Origin: Mesodorylaimus sp. YZB2_4
Lineage: Eukaryota > Nematoda > Enoplea > Dorylaimida > Dorylaimidae
Assembly (NCBI GenBank): GCA_030248295.1
Contig: JASANH010000838.1
Span: 1,096,781 to 1,160,780 of the forward strand
Direction: 5' to 3'
Length of the DNA: 64,000 bases
Each line of letters begins with the position of its first letter. The first letter of the stretch is position 1. This document shows positions 24,701-35,892 of this stretch, one piece after another. Below the pieces are notes generated by a model. The model was given only the letters and a program-made list of their open reading frames with translations. It made no database searches and was not told the origin of the DNA. Made by a program: the position numbers and the translations under genes.

Positions 24701-26039
24701 CGATTTCTTCGTCTAGTCCGTCTTGTTCGTCATGGCGGCCAACGCTTTCACTCGAAGGCTCTCTACCCACACTTCCCAATGGTGTCGTATTGGGTGCATT
24801 CTTTTCTTTGTCGCTGTAACTGACTTCAGCATCCACCTCGATGGCCTCCTCCGCTGGACTGCTCGGCCTTCTAATGATGGGCACTGACGCAGTTTTCCAC
24901 GAGCTACCACCTGTGGCCTGTTTCACAGAGTTGAATCTTGTTGGCGCAACAGAATGATTGGTGAAAATGATTCGACGAGCCGACTGCGCTGGTTGAGTCA
25001 GTAGAAAAACCGTGGTCAGCGTCAGCGCTGTGGTCGATTCCTCTGGAACCGTGGTGCTTTCTTCCACAGTGGTCGTAGTCGCAGTAGACGTTGGATAGGT
25101 GGTGGACTCAGCAACCGCGAGTGTCGTCTCTTGCAATGTAGTCGTACCTAATGTCATGGTCGAAGTTGTGATGGCTTCAGTTGATGTACTCTGTGAGCGC
25201 CATGGCGTTGTGGGTGTGGAAAGAGGGGTCGAAATTGAGCTCACGATTAAAGATGCCGACTGCGCGAAGCCTTTTGTAAACGAAGACAACTCAGCTAAAG
25301 TCTTCACAGCCAGGTGGCACGGTCGATGAGAATAGATGCCATTAAACAAAGTAAAAATGAAAATATTGTATTCAGAACCCGCGTGTAAGTTTTCCAATGT
25401 GATACTCGGCTGAGTAAAGGGTTTGGAAAGTTGTAATTCAGGGAGTGAGGACAGGGAATAGTTTGCCAGATAAGTAATGTCGTCGCTGTCAGTTGGGAAA
25501 AGCTGGATCATGATCTCGTTGGTCTTCGTATCAATGGTGTCGACCAACGGTGGTTCAGGGCCTATAACGGAAGTGGAGCAGGAGATATACAGTACAGTAC
25601 CCTTCAGTTTCCCATTTTATCATGTCGATGACTCACTGCTTGGCAAAGTGCTGTTGTAAACAATGTTTCGACCCTTATCCCTAAGCTCCGCAATAACGGC
25701 TACTGTATACATTGTGGCCGGAAGAGTATCAGCAATCTCAGTTTGTAGTTGTGTTGCTGGCAGACGAATGGGAGGTGATGGCTTGCCCACACTGGGAAAA
25801 TAATCCACTGTGTACGACTCAATGTTGGCGTCATCATAATCGAAGTCGGCTGCGGACCAATCGATGCTGACATAAGGCTGGCTATTAACTACCTGAAATA
25901 GATATTTCGGACAGGGCGGTAGCCTACAGTAGTCTTCAACGCACTTACTCACCGTCATAATAGAACTGTACAATAAGGCTAATAAACAAAGGCAATAATG
26001 CTCTTGGAGAAAGCGAGACATGAAATTCCGCAAGATCAT
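21761..26039 (-). CDS. R3-type receptor tyrosine phosphatase ectodomain without phosphatase (fibronectin-III protein)
   Basis: Fifteen exons join in phase to 1,021 residues: 26039-25953, 25892-25637, 25561-24629, 24454-24174, 24116-24044, 23985-23837, 23505-23352, 23292-23124, 23030-22921, 22865-22760, 22698-22529, 22500-22349, 22297-22162, 22106-21960, 21903-21761. A signal peptide (LCLLALLYSSIMT) precedes fibronectin-III repeats separated by a Ser/Thr-rich, mucin-like region with an acidic stretch. The last extracellular part contains NGIIQNYSIIVAEDYR, then VWPPYR and YCNGPLKPRTEYFIKIRA. These are diagnostic of the membrane-proximal region of R3 receptor phosphatases (PTP10D/PTPRB/PTPRJ). 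The protein then ends: a hydrophobic segment APIWLPLLIALLSSALGC, then SLRDAV and stop, followed closely by AATAAA on the coding strand. ATAD3 occupies the next DNA, so no phosphatase exon can follow. The tail may be a membrane anchor or a GPI signal. It could act as a decoy or adhesion receptor (inference). Confidence 0.85.
23528..23830. repeat. Possible inserted element in an intron of the phosphatase-like gene
   Basis: This intron is several times longer than its neighbours and unusually G+C rich. It contains a small hairpin (CAACC-TCTTC-GGTTG near 23599). Composition and size suggest an insertion, but I could not define ends or a family. Confidence 0.3.
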
Positions 26040-26837
26040 TTTCTTCCCGAATGTAAATCACACTTGGCAGAATGAAGACGAGTCCGTGCAATCGGCGGCA
26101 TTCTCAACGAGCTTGTAGCATGAAATTTTCTAGATTTTACGCCTACTGACCGACTTCGGGGCTCATCGGCCAATAGTGGTACATGTTGGATGGCTCGTTA
26201 TGCAACGTAGCTCGGACTAATCAAGTCGTACGAAAGCTAGCGATGAGCCGTCGGCCATCGACCACCTTCACCGTGCTCCGTCACGCTCGTACCCCATTAC
26301 CTGAGCTTCGGTATGGAGGGCCTCGTAGGCATGATTTCACGAAACGAGGGTTCATCGCCTCGGCGCCCTGCTTGAATGACACGTCACAGAGGTAACGGTC
26401 GGCCAGTACTGTACAGTCATGGGTGGACGAGTAGGCAGTAAGGGCGCGTTGGAAAAGTCCAAGCGGCAGCATATTTACTTTTAGGCACCATCCAGTCCCA
26501 ATATCGAACTCCCACGTCAGTCAAGCAACGATCCGCGCCGTCGTAGCCAGCACTGAGGGCCGTTTCTTGAGCACTTTTTGTTTTGTACTTTTTATTTGGC
26601 TTTTGTACAAGGGCGGGACGAGGCTTTGTGTTAGTAATCGTGCCCTGCGTATTACCCTCTTGTGCTATTTTGTCTCGCGCAATGAATTGCAAGGTGTGGA
26701 CACAAGGAATAAGGAAACGTGTCCAGAGTTTGTACCATTTACACAGGAGGTGAGAGACACAAACTACAGAGTTACCACAAGCACGGCTAAACTGTTGTCT
26801 GATCAACACGATGAGCGGGCTAAATCGAGTGCTCCCT
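26040..26837. other. Intergenic region between two minus-strand genes
   Basis: About 800 bp holding the promoter of the phosphatase-like gene and the 3' flank of the LysM gene. No coding signal was seen. Confidence 0.4.
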
Positions 26838-29800
26838 TCATCCCTTTTTGTTTGGTCCATTTATGACCTTTCCACACCTTTCATAGGGCTGTCGTCGTAT
26901 TCCGTAGGCCAGGTAGTCATCGCTGACCGACTGCTCTTCTTCATCGATATCATTAAGGTCAGCTTGCGCTGCTTCTTCATCATATTCATCCCAGTTGGGT
27001 CCATGTCCACTGTTGATCATTGACTCCCAAAATCGTCGCTCGTCATTTCCCAGGGTCAGTCTTCCAGCGCACTCTTCAGGAAGTGGGTAGTCACTTGTGG
27101 AAACGCTGGGCCAAAGCCACTGTTTCACTGAAGTCCAACTTTCAACCAATGCTGATTCACTAGGACCGAGTTTGCTTTTTATAAATGCCTGATCTCGTAT
27201 TTGCTTAACCTGGTCAACGCGTTCTGCGCTGCTTCTAGCAATTGAATTCTCATGATAGTAAGCCGAAACAGTGGCACGCGTGCTCCCTGAGATGCGCGCT
27301 TTGATGCAAAGCAGTTTCCAGAAACACGAAGGGATAGGAGCTTGGAGAGGACCAGTTGCATTAGACGCGTGATCCAGGGTGACTGGGCAGATACCTGTGA
27401 CTACTATAGCCGGATAAAACTGCGCGAATGAAAGTATTCGGCGTTCCAGCACTCTCCACGCCCCGTATCGAGTACGTTTGTCCTGGGCAACAATGTTGAT
27501 CATGTAGTTGGCGCTCCGACGTCCATGGGTGCTGTCGAATGCCATCTGAGGCGTCAATTGGCTCTTGACGTAATCAGTTATATTTCGATACTTTGACGCC
27601 CTTATTTGATCGTCGTGATGGCAATGGTAGCGAGAAAAACGATAGTCGCGCGAATCGAGGGAAACGGAATCGACTCTTTTGGACAAGTAGGCACTCCAAA
27701 TCGGCATCCTCGTTCCTTTGTTGAATTTCACTACATACTCTGGCACCGGGCTTGATCTCGAAGTCGCAGTAGAAAAAACTGGCATCAATGGAAGCTGCGA
27801 GTCGCCACCACACGCCTTCTTGCCTTCCTCGGTCATTTCACACTTGACTGGAGGAAGCCACATAGCAAATGAACTGAACAGGCGGACGCAAACAGTCGTA
27901 GCACTGATGCCGCTTATTTCGTAGCCTGGTCGGCATTCAACGACACAGACGGAACCCGAAGCTCGATTGGCGCATTGCGTCAGCTTAGTCCTATCACCAT
28001 TGGCCACGCTGGGTGGAGTTGTGCAAATAGCTTGGCTGCATCGCTTGCTATCAGCCGGAGCAAATGAGGAGCAGGTGGGTGAGCTGGACGACGATGGTTT
28101 GGAAGGTTTGCGAGCACTGGCTCGTACGTCAGCCCTTTCCTCTGGCTCAGACATTCTTCGACTTCCTTCGTCGCCCGCCTGATCACATTTCGATATCTCG
28201 ATATCGGAGCAGTTATGCAGAGCTGGTGTCTTTATTAAGCGGCCGATCGTCTCGATCAACTCGTAGTTGTCGTCATAGTTGGCATTCCAGACGGCCACAC
28301 CCCCGAGTAGTTTGTACCTGGCGAAACACAGTTTCATGGCGAGGGTATCTTGGTTATCGAATCCGACCCATTCCATCATCCCGTAGGCCGCGTAGGCGGA
28401 CATAGTCTTGTTATCGATACGGATTTCATCCGTTCTAGTCTTAATTTCGTACCAGGCGAGCAAGCCAGGGCTTTTAGTGCATTCGCCCATAACATAGCCA
28501 GCTGACTGATTCTCACGACGCCAGTTTTCTTCCAGCTTGAACGCTCGACCATACGTGGACAAGCCGAGGTTGATCATTGCGGGGGGCACACCCTCGGTCA
28601 GGAATTCTTCCAAGCTTAATTCCACGTCTCCTTCCTCGGAACACCCACAATCGACAATGGGTGTGTGGACATTGATAGCATCGGTTTTGTAGGAATCTTT
28701 TGGTTCATGATAATCGACTGTCATCAAATTAATAAAATCAACATTCCTGTGCATTTGTGCTATATCAATATTTTTTACAGATCTCGGTACTGATAAAGAA
28801 AATTCTAAGCCGCCACCTGATCGATCAATACTTTCTCGGAGTTCTATGACCAGGGCCACATATCCGATCTTATCCATTGGCTCTGGGTTAGTCCAGGCCA
28901 GATCGATGCCATGTAACGAATTCCTCCTCGCGTACTCGATTGCGGACTGAATGAAAGCTCTTCGATGTGTCGGTGATCGGATCATATTGGAGAACACTGA
29001 TTTAGTTGCAGGATCTTCACAGAACGCTCCACCACCTACTGAAACCATCAGTCGCATTCCACTATCCTTCAAACGCGTCAAGTCTTGAATGGACTGACTC
29101 TGGCCTGCATCAGTAACATGGAAGGTCCTAACGTCGATTTCCAAGTAGGAATAGATGACGTGAGTTATGCCCATATTGATCGGAATGTCTTTGAGAGAAA
29201 GGTCGTGCAATTTGCAATGTTCAGGGCGACCTGCAGGAATCGACTTGCCGCTTACAAAAACGACGAGCCGTTTCAGTGTGTCAGGTGGGGGCAGCTGCCT
29301 GGGTTTACATTCCGGCAAGCCTTTGATGTCTCCCTTTTTCACAGATCGCCATCCGAAGAACCAAACTTCTACGTTGTACCTGACAACAGTGCCACCTCGA
29401 GCTAGCTGGCAGAAGTCACTGCACTGATAGGCTTCTTCCAGACACAGGTCAGCTAAGGGTACGTTATTGTCCGAGTCATAGAGACCTGTGCTGAGACTGT
29501 TGCCAACTTGGACGAGGGCATCAAGATATGCTCGCACTGCAATCTGAAAAGAAAAGGTGTGAAGAACGTAGTCGAAAGAAAAAAGGTAGTCTGACAAGTA
29601 ATTAATACTATCTGTCAGGGATATGAAGTATGGCTATTAAATAGCTTGGCAGGGGTGAGAATCACGTCCCAAGATATATCCAAACAAGGCAATGTCTGCT
29701 AGCGTCACACTAAGTCGAGGGAACTGAAGAGGACAATGCTTGCATTTGCACAGCAGAAGACCTCTGGCTAATTTACCGTCAGGCGTCGTTCTACGTGGGG

Positions 29801-32678
29801 GCTGAGGTGTCCGAAATACTCGCTCACGCTAGTGGCTTGTTTTTAGTTTCGCAATTACCTACTCAGGGGCTCTAAATTGCCATCGACCCTAAACGTCCAT
29901 TCGTGTACATACCAGTGCAATCTGTGGATGTAATTCTATCTGTTGTCTCAAATAATAGTATCGCAAATCGACACTTGCCACACAAGCAGCCAGGCCAACC
30001 AGCTTGAAGACTGCATTGATTCCAGTAATGCAAATTCCCACGCCAACATTAATTTGCGAAGAAAAGAATTGATTCACAGTCAGCCGATTATCAGTCGTTA
30101 TCAGCATGGCCGGATTGGGCAAGCAAGCCCCACCAGACACGCATACCTCGAATACTGGCGCTGGCGGTATGATGAAACACGCCCCCACAGCCAAACATCC
30201 TTCCTCCAGGCAGTTCGGGCACAGTTTCTGGAAGAACCTCCAAAAGTCAGCGAAAGCACTGCCAACTACAGCAAGGGAATCCCGAATGCTACTTGGTTTG
30301 ACAGTCGTGGCTGCCCTGATATCGAAGTCGGATATCGAGGGAGCCCGATTGGACTGATGATAGTGATGATGATCATGGTAACGCTCGTCCCTGTGCCTTG
30401 TGGCGTGACGGCGTTTATGTCGTTGCATAGATCGCAAGTTTTTCATTAGGATGGCCTGGCAATGAAGAAAGGGCTTATCCTCGTCACATACGCATTCTTT
30501 GTAGGCCGTTTGTCCCTGTGTCAGTTGCATACAGATAAGAGAACGTCGTTGATCAAAGTCGGAAGCAAGGCGACGGAAATCAGCGTTGCTTTGTGTTACA
30601 GCTAAAAAATGATAGAAGATTCAAATGTGAAAATGGCCGAAAGTAAAAACCTAGACCACAGCCCAGGGATGCACTGACTTGTACTCCCTAAAATCTTCCT
30701 CAGGGAAGATAAAATTTTGAGTAGCCTCTGGGCGAGCAAGATCCGAATGGAATATATCTAGGAGACACAACAAACATGTACACAAGTCAGATGTCTGCAC
30801 TGTCACAATTTCTATACTGCAGCAGTATGTACTCCGTGGTATTGGTTACAGATTGGCTCTCTAGAAATATAATGAGTGATGGCTACGCTACTGCATGATC
30901 ACAATCAGGCGTACACTTCTGTGACATGAAAAGGAAAATTTTCTTGGCGCCTACTGTGCAGTAACTCATTTGATGCTGGAAGCTTAGATGCTGCGATGCT
31001 GGGAGATACTGTGCGGCAACTGCACCCACCAGGCGCACAATAGACGGATCCAGTGGTTGTCACATACCCTTAATCAAGGAGATCGATTCCTCCTGCGCCA
31101 GAACGTTGACCAGTTCATTGGAATCAGCATCCACCCCGTGGCCCGCACTTAATAGGCGGTCGATTTTCCTAGCAGTTTCTGCATCTATCACGCTCCTTTG
31201 ATTCAACTTGCTGGAAGCCGACTGCAAAAAATGTTCGGCTCTCGTACCGGATTCATGTTGCTGCGTTTCGCGCCTTCCATCAAATGCATCGCTGTCACTC
31301 AAACATATTTGCCTGTTGGGCTCCAATCGATCGCAATCGATCTTTGGATTCAAGCGCCGTAATTCAGGGACTGTCATTTGGGCCAGCGAAGCAATACTTG
31401 AGCACGTGTAGCCAGGTTGAACAGTGAATGTCAGTCTACACGGCTTACCAAATGTGCCTTGGTTTTGGACGCAGACTCCTTGCGCCACTTTTAGCGACGA
31501 GCAGTCTAAACCTGGGTTCAAGTCAAGAAATTCTTGTTCTGTCAGTTGCGCCATGCTCCAAATTATCCAGCACGTGTCGCTTTCAGTAACCCGATACCAT
31601 TTCGTACAGTTAACGGCTACCATTTGTGCATTTTCAATGGCCCGAGGTCTTTTATAGGACAAGTTGACATAGGTGACTCGTGGTCGCCTAATGCATACAA
31701 TACGTCCACGTGCGATGGTGTCCCTCGAACAATCAATGGTTGGGTTCAAGGCTCTGAATGCACTATCCGAATCGATGTTGTGCTGACGACGGAAATATGT
31801 GCATGATTCGGTGCCTGTGGCGGTCACGTACTTTCCAGGACATCGGACAAACTGACTGTCAGAGTTTCGATTTGGTGTCTGCCGATCGCCGCCTACGACT
31901 TGGGTGAATAAAAGTACAGGTGTAGTGGGCAAAGGAGGACTCGTAGGATCGTTATCGTAACGAATGCACAGGCGAAGACCAACTGATACTCTGCCACAGT
32001 CCAAATAGGGATTATCTGATTCCAGCTTATTCTGGGAGACGCCGTAGCGAAGGCTCAGAGAAGGGCAGGACTCGTAATCTTGAACTTCAATCACTCGGCC
32101 ACCTGGGCACGAGGGGTCGTACGGTAGGGAGGTCGCTAGAAAAAATAAGCTTGTTGAGCTGCGCTATTGAGTATTCTTGTGACAGCAGTCAACGTGAGGA
32201 TGCCCAGTCCTATCTATACCAGTCCGTACTTACATGTACTTTCAACTCCCTGCACCAGATCCTGAGGTGCCCCACAAATGACATCGCCAGCTGATAGATT
32301 ATCACAGTCCACATGCCTGTTGTGGGACATGAAATGCTCTTCTTCCACATACAGCCTCGCACCAATTTTCGGGCACGTATCACCTGGCACTACTCGCACA
32401 CGCGGGCCTGGACATCGACGATTCGGATCGGCTATCCACCGCTGCAACTGGCTCTGGCTAGCAACGCACACCCTGGACTGCCTGTCTCGTAGATGGCTGC
32501 AGTCCAAGTTCCGGTTCAGCTCATCGAAATCGAAAGGGGACATATGGAATGAGGTGCGCAGCTGCTCACATGTATCACCCCTCAGGGCAAATATATATTG
32601 GCCACAATTACTTTGGCCGTGAATAGCTGCCGCAAGGAGGGAATAGAACAAACTAATGATAAGGTGAAAGAGCTCCAT
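26838..32678 (-). CDS. Secreted six-LysM / GH18 chitinase-like / sushi / NUC-like fusion protein
   Basis: Four exons (32678-32234, 32135-31068, 30601-29913, 29543-26838) join in phase to 1,635 residues. MELFHLIISLFYSLLAAAIHG is a signal peptide. Six Cys-containing LysM repeats follow, each ending like NP-x-(I/L)DC...C (for example LNPKIDCDRLEPNRQICL), a type that binds chitin or other GlcNAc polymers. A His-rich linker (HRDERYHDHHHYH) and a hydrophobic Cys-rich segment precede a GH18 TIM barrel with VIYSYLEI, MRLMVSVGGG, INLMTVDYHEP and GVAVWNANYDDN. Its DGxDxDxE site is HGIDLAWT, so the catalytic acid is lost. One sushi/CCP domain follows (CTTPPSVANGD to WLPPVKCE), then a DNA/RNA non-specific endonuclease (NUC) fold: MPIWSAYLSK, ANYMINIVAQ, AWRVLERRI, IVVTGIC. 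Its DRGH motif is replaced by VKSQ. An acidic tail ends the protein. The ATG at 32678 is chosen for the signal peptide; an in-frame ATG further upstream lacks one. Likely a binding, not hydrolysing, protein. Confidence 0.85.
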
Positions 32679-32878
32679 CGGAGTGGCAAGCAAGAACGTA
32701 TGTCTTGCTTTGGAACACAAGCAGAAGTGGAAGTAATGGGCGCGTCCTACTTGTTTCGTAAACATCCTTTGTACCCCGTTATCTTTACTATCAGTCTTTA
32801 TCAGTTCTTTTGATCTACCGGTTTTTTTTGGACATGTTTTCGGTCTGGCTGGAGTCATATAGCCGTTTAAACTCGCGC

Positions 32879-32889
32879 GCTTTTTATAT
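32879..32889 (-). promoter_or_regulatory. TATA-like element of the LysM fusion gene
   Basis: On the minus strand the sequence reads TATAAAAAGC. It lies about 200 bp upstream of the chosen ATG, giving a 5' UTR of roughly 170 nt if used. Motif and position only. Confidence 0.4.
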
Positions 32890-33678
32890 TGTCTGCAAGA
32901 CGCGCGAAAATCCATCGCCTATTTGAACATTCGGTGCGTGCTTTACTACTCGACTCGTTCGGACGTTGCTTGCTGCATTCAAAGCTTTCACTAGTAAAGA
33001 ACTGTATACGGACGGAGCCTTTCCTTTCAGTCATTGATCTGCCAGCTATATAGTGACATTATATCAGGTTTTTTGTCAGAAAGTAAGTTTCTGTCGGGAA
33101 GGATTGAATATGTTGACTTTTAATTTAGGCCCCTATGGATCCAAGCAAAATGTAAAACTACAGGCAGGCAGGCAGCCTTTTTTAATGCACCTACTGTGTT
33201 CAGTCTTCTCCAAGTTTTTATTTTTGGTCCCGTTTATTTAAAACAAATGAGAAGTCGGTTTGTACGCCATACGTATGTAAGGAAGGAGGGTAATGCGCCC
33301 GAATCCGGAACACCTAACGATAGGCAAGAGAGCGGCGTGCTTTCAATTTTTAGGCTTTTTGACACTGAACCTCCTAGCGGCAAAAACGGCTCTAAATTTT
33401 GGTTTAGTACAGCTCTCGCTTGGCGTGTATTCTTTTATTTAGGTCGATTTTACATGCAGATTTTAGCAAAGTTCAAGGTATTTTTGTAAACCTAGATTAA
33501 AACATCGCCAACGTACACAATATGTTTAAAATTGACTGGCCTAGGAACATCCGATGAGTCCATCTGAGGCTGGAGCCAAGTAAGCCATAAAAACAAAATG
33601 CACTCTGTCATGTCAAAATAGAAGACTATTGCTGAGTCTAGAACACCAGGGGGTCACTTCTGTATTCTGTTTTAGACA
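32890..33678. other. Intergenic region and 5' leader of the 78-residue gene
   Basis: No conserved ORF. A TTTTAG acceptor three bases before the ATG at 33679 suggests that the next gene has at least one non-coding upstream exon in this region. Confidence 0.4.
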
Positions 33679-34220
33679 ATGTCTTCGAACACAAACGTTG
33701 AAAACGAACAGATTCGAGCCGCAGTCGATGACACGACGACTTGCTTGATGGACTTGTGCGAAGCATCAAAAGACGTCAAGAATATGTTTTGTAAGTTGCT
33801 GTATAAATTGTTGCATAGATATCGAGTGAAAGAAAACGACTTGGCTTATGTTAGCTGAGCTGGTATATACTACGGGCTTTATGCCAAATCAAAAAAGAAA
33901 TTTTTAAACAATTCGAATAGTAGGGTTTGCATTGATTTCTGTGTTATTTTTAACACACCGCCCCCCCCCCCCAAAAAAAAAACTGCACTCCGATATAAAT
34001 CAATTTTTCTGTAGATAGGACACTTTTGGGGGTTCCCTAGTTCGTGCAAGCATGCCCAATTGCAATTTTAATAAAAGATTCCTAAATTTTTTCAGTCAAG
34101 ACGTGCGGGGTATTGCGTGATCAAAAATTGGCCGCAAATCCATTGGTGAAAATAAATATTGAAAAATCAAAAGAAATATACGAGGAAATAAGCACATTCG
34201 TGGAAAAACGCTCTAAATGA
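33679..34220 (+). CDS. Small helical protein of unknown function (78 residues)
   Basis: Two exons (33679-33790 and 34096-34220) join in phase with GTAAGT and TTTTTCAG splice signals. The product starts MSSNTNVENEQIRAAVDD and ends YEEISTFVEKRSK. It is hydrophilic, has three Cys, no signal peptide, and looks mostly alpha-helical with coiled-coil character. I considered small subunits of Mediator, BORC and BLOC complexes, but none matched well enough to name. The intron contains a poly-C/poly-A tract (about 33959-33981). The tight splice logic and uniform codon use make a real gene likely. Confidence 0.6.
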
Positions 34221-34815
34221 AATGTCATCGCTGAACTACAGTTTGTTCTAACATTTGTGTTTTCGTTCTTGACTTGTTTTCGTGATTATTACCATCGTCT
34301 AGTTACGAGCAGCATGAAATGATTTCTGTCTGTTTCGGATGCTTCTGAAGAAGCTTGTCAGACTTGACTCGGCCGCGTAGGTGCTCTTCTTGTGTCACTT
34401 CATTAGTCTGTTTCTCTTTCTGTTATTTCACGGGAAAATAAACGAAACCTACAGACCGTCGTTTTATTTTTTGATAACGTGATTTGTAGATAAACCCATC
34501 ACAGAAAAAAAGAGCCGGTGATATGCCGGCTTTGCAGCAGGCACAGCACAGTGGGACCCCCTTCGCTCAGTGAGTGAGTGCTGGTGAGGTAGAGAGCGTG
34601 GCCAGTCGCAGGCCTAAAGTGATAGGAATGTATTCTAGTGAGAAGGGGTCATCTGGTATACAACTGCTGCACGAACAAATGGAAAGAAGCAAGACATCCG
34701 GCAGAATAAATGTCAAAGATTTTGAAAATTAGCGTAAGGTGTTGTGGGCATATCGCCTATTCGGACATGGAACAGTACCCTTATGAACTCGACTGGTCCT
34801 TGCCTCTTCCTCCGA
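34221..34815. other. Convergent 3' flanks
   Basis: The 3' ends of the 78-residue gene and the secreted peptide gene converge here. AAAATAAACG near 34435 could serve as the poly(A) signal of the plus-strand gene. No ORF of interest. Confidence 0.4.
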
Positions 34816-35101
34816 TCAGCCCAGCAATGGCCGTCGTATCATGAAGGCTTTATATTGACTGTTTTGGTTGGCTGGTCTAAAATTAAGAAATAAATGGTAC
34901 CTGCTGTTGGGCAGCCAGACAATCAGCTTACCTCAGTTGAATTTCTTGTCCAGTTTCGTCACTTAATGTCATCAGAGTCTGGCGTTTATCAGGCTGCGGT
35001 GGACAGGTGCACAATGGCACCACATTAGCCCCGTCGATTCTCATCACAGCCAGCGCGCTCAGACATAGAATCAGTGCTACAACAAACTTGCTGGCAGCCA
35101 T
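34816..35101 (-). CDS. Candidate secreted peptide precursor (76 residues)
   Basis: Two exons (35101-34932 and 34876-34816) join in phase. MAASKFVVALILCLSALAVM is a strong signal peptide. The short mature part contains VPLCTCPPQPDKR, with one close Cys pair and a dibasic KR, followed by Gln. It then runs to KAFMIRRPLLG and stop, with a second dibasic site (RR) and a C-terminal Gly that could donate an amide. This layout fits a neuropeptide or small secreted hormone precursor. KR processing would expose an N-terminal Gln, a substrate for glutaminyl cyclase. No known peptide family was recognised. A TATA box at suitable spacing (35169-35179) supports expression. Confidence 0.65.
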
Positions 35102-35168
35102 TGGTCGATCGAATCTTCAACTCGGTGATCGGCGAGAAGAACGGAAAGTGAAAACTGAGCTCAGACCA

Positions 35169-35179
35169 GCTGCTTTATA
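35169..35179 (-). promoter_or_regulatory. TATA box, TATAAAGCAGC, of the secreted peptide gene
   Basis: Reads TATAAAGCAGC on the minus strand, with its 5' end 78 bp upstream of the start codon. The identical 11-mer is found upstream of another small secreted-protein gene (52128-52138). Confidence 0.6.
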
Positions 35180-35843
35180 GGACGGCGCCGTGATAATTGC
35201 TTCCGGTCGTTGTTGTAAACTGCGAGGCCTGGCAGCAATTAGGGTTATTATACTTGGCCAACGTTCAACCAGGTACGTGGCCTTTTGAATCGAGCAATCA
35301 AGGCATATCACTTGTTATCAGCTGGATAATCAGGGAGGTTTCGGCTGGGTTAAAGGAGGGGTGAAATTTCAAATGGAACGTGACTGTCTATTTATGACAT
35401 TAGGACGTCATCAAAGCCAATTTGCGTCATACTTGCGAACTTAGTGCGAAGGAAGGTCTACGGTAGATGCTGGATTCAAAGACATTCTATGTGTTTCGAA
35501 TGATAATGTGGGCAGATAATAAGCGGATTCGACATACGTCGGTGAGATAATCACGAGGGGCACAACTCAACTGGCAAGTGACAAGGCACGTGTTGTTTTC
35601 TGGCAAATTCTGGATTTGGGAGGACTAGCTGTCGCGTGCCTCGAGGATACGAGTAACCGCGACAAATAGTAACCGACACTGACGCACAGAGAGGCCTAAT
35701 GGTACTGTACGTCCTGAGTACAGACACCGGACCAGCGCAAGAGTACTTGTACTGCGCATCCTGCCACTTGGAGATAGCGCCTCCCTAATTAGGCGCCGTC
35801 CGGTGCACATCTGCTGCTGACCGCCCTAGTGATGCAGGATGCT

Positions 35844-35892
35844 GCAAGATTGACAGATTGCAAGATTGAAAGATTGAAAGATTGCAAGATTC
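35844..35892. repeat. Minisatellite of an AAGATTG unit
   Basis: Imperfect tandem copies of (C/A)AAGATTG, roughly seven units, interrupted by single-base changes. Confidence 0.7.

Noticed and set aside
24468-25547. Treating the 359-codon frame as a complete separate protein
   Set aside because: Its upstream and downstream splice sites are phase-matched to fibronectin-III exons, so it is an internal exon, with possible intron retention at its end.
33959-33981. Poly-C/poly-A tract as a regulatory element
   Set aside because: Homopolymer runs of this kind are common, error-prone and sit within an intron; no functional reading is supported.
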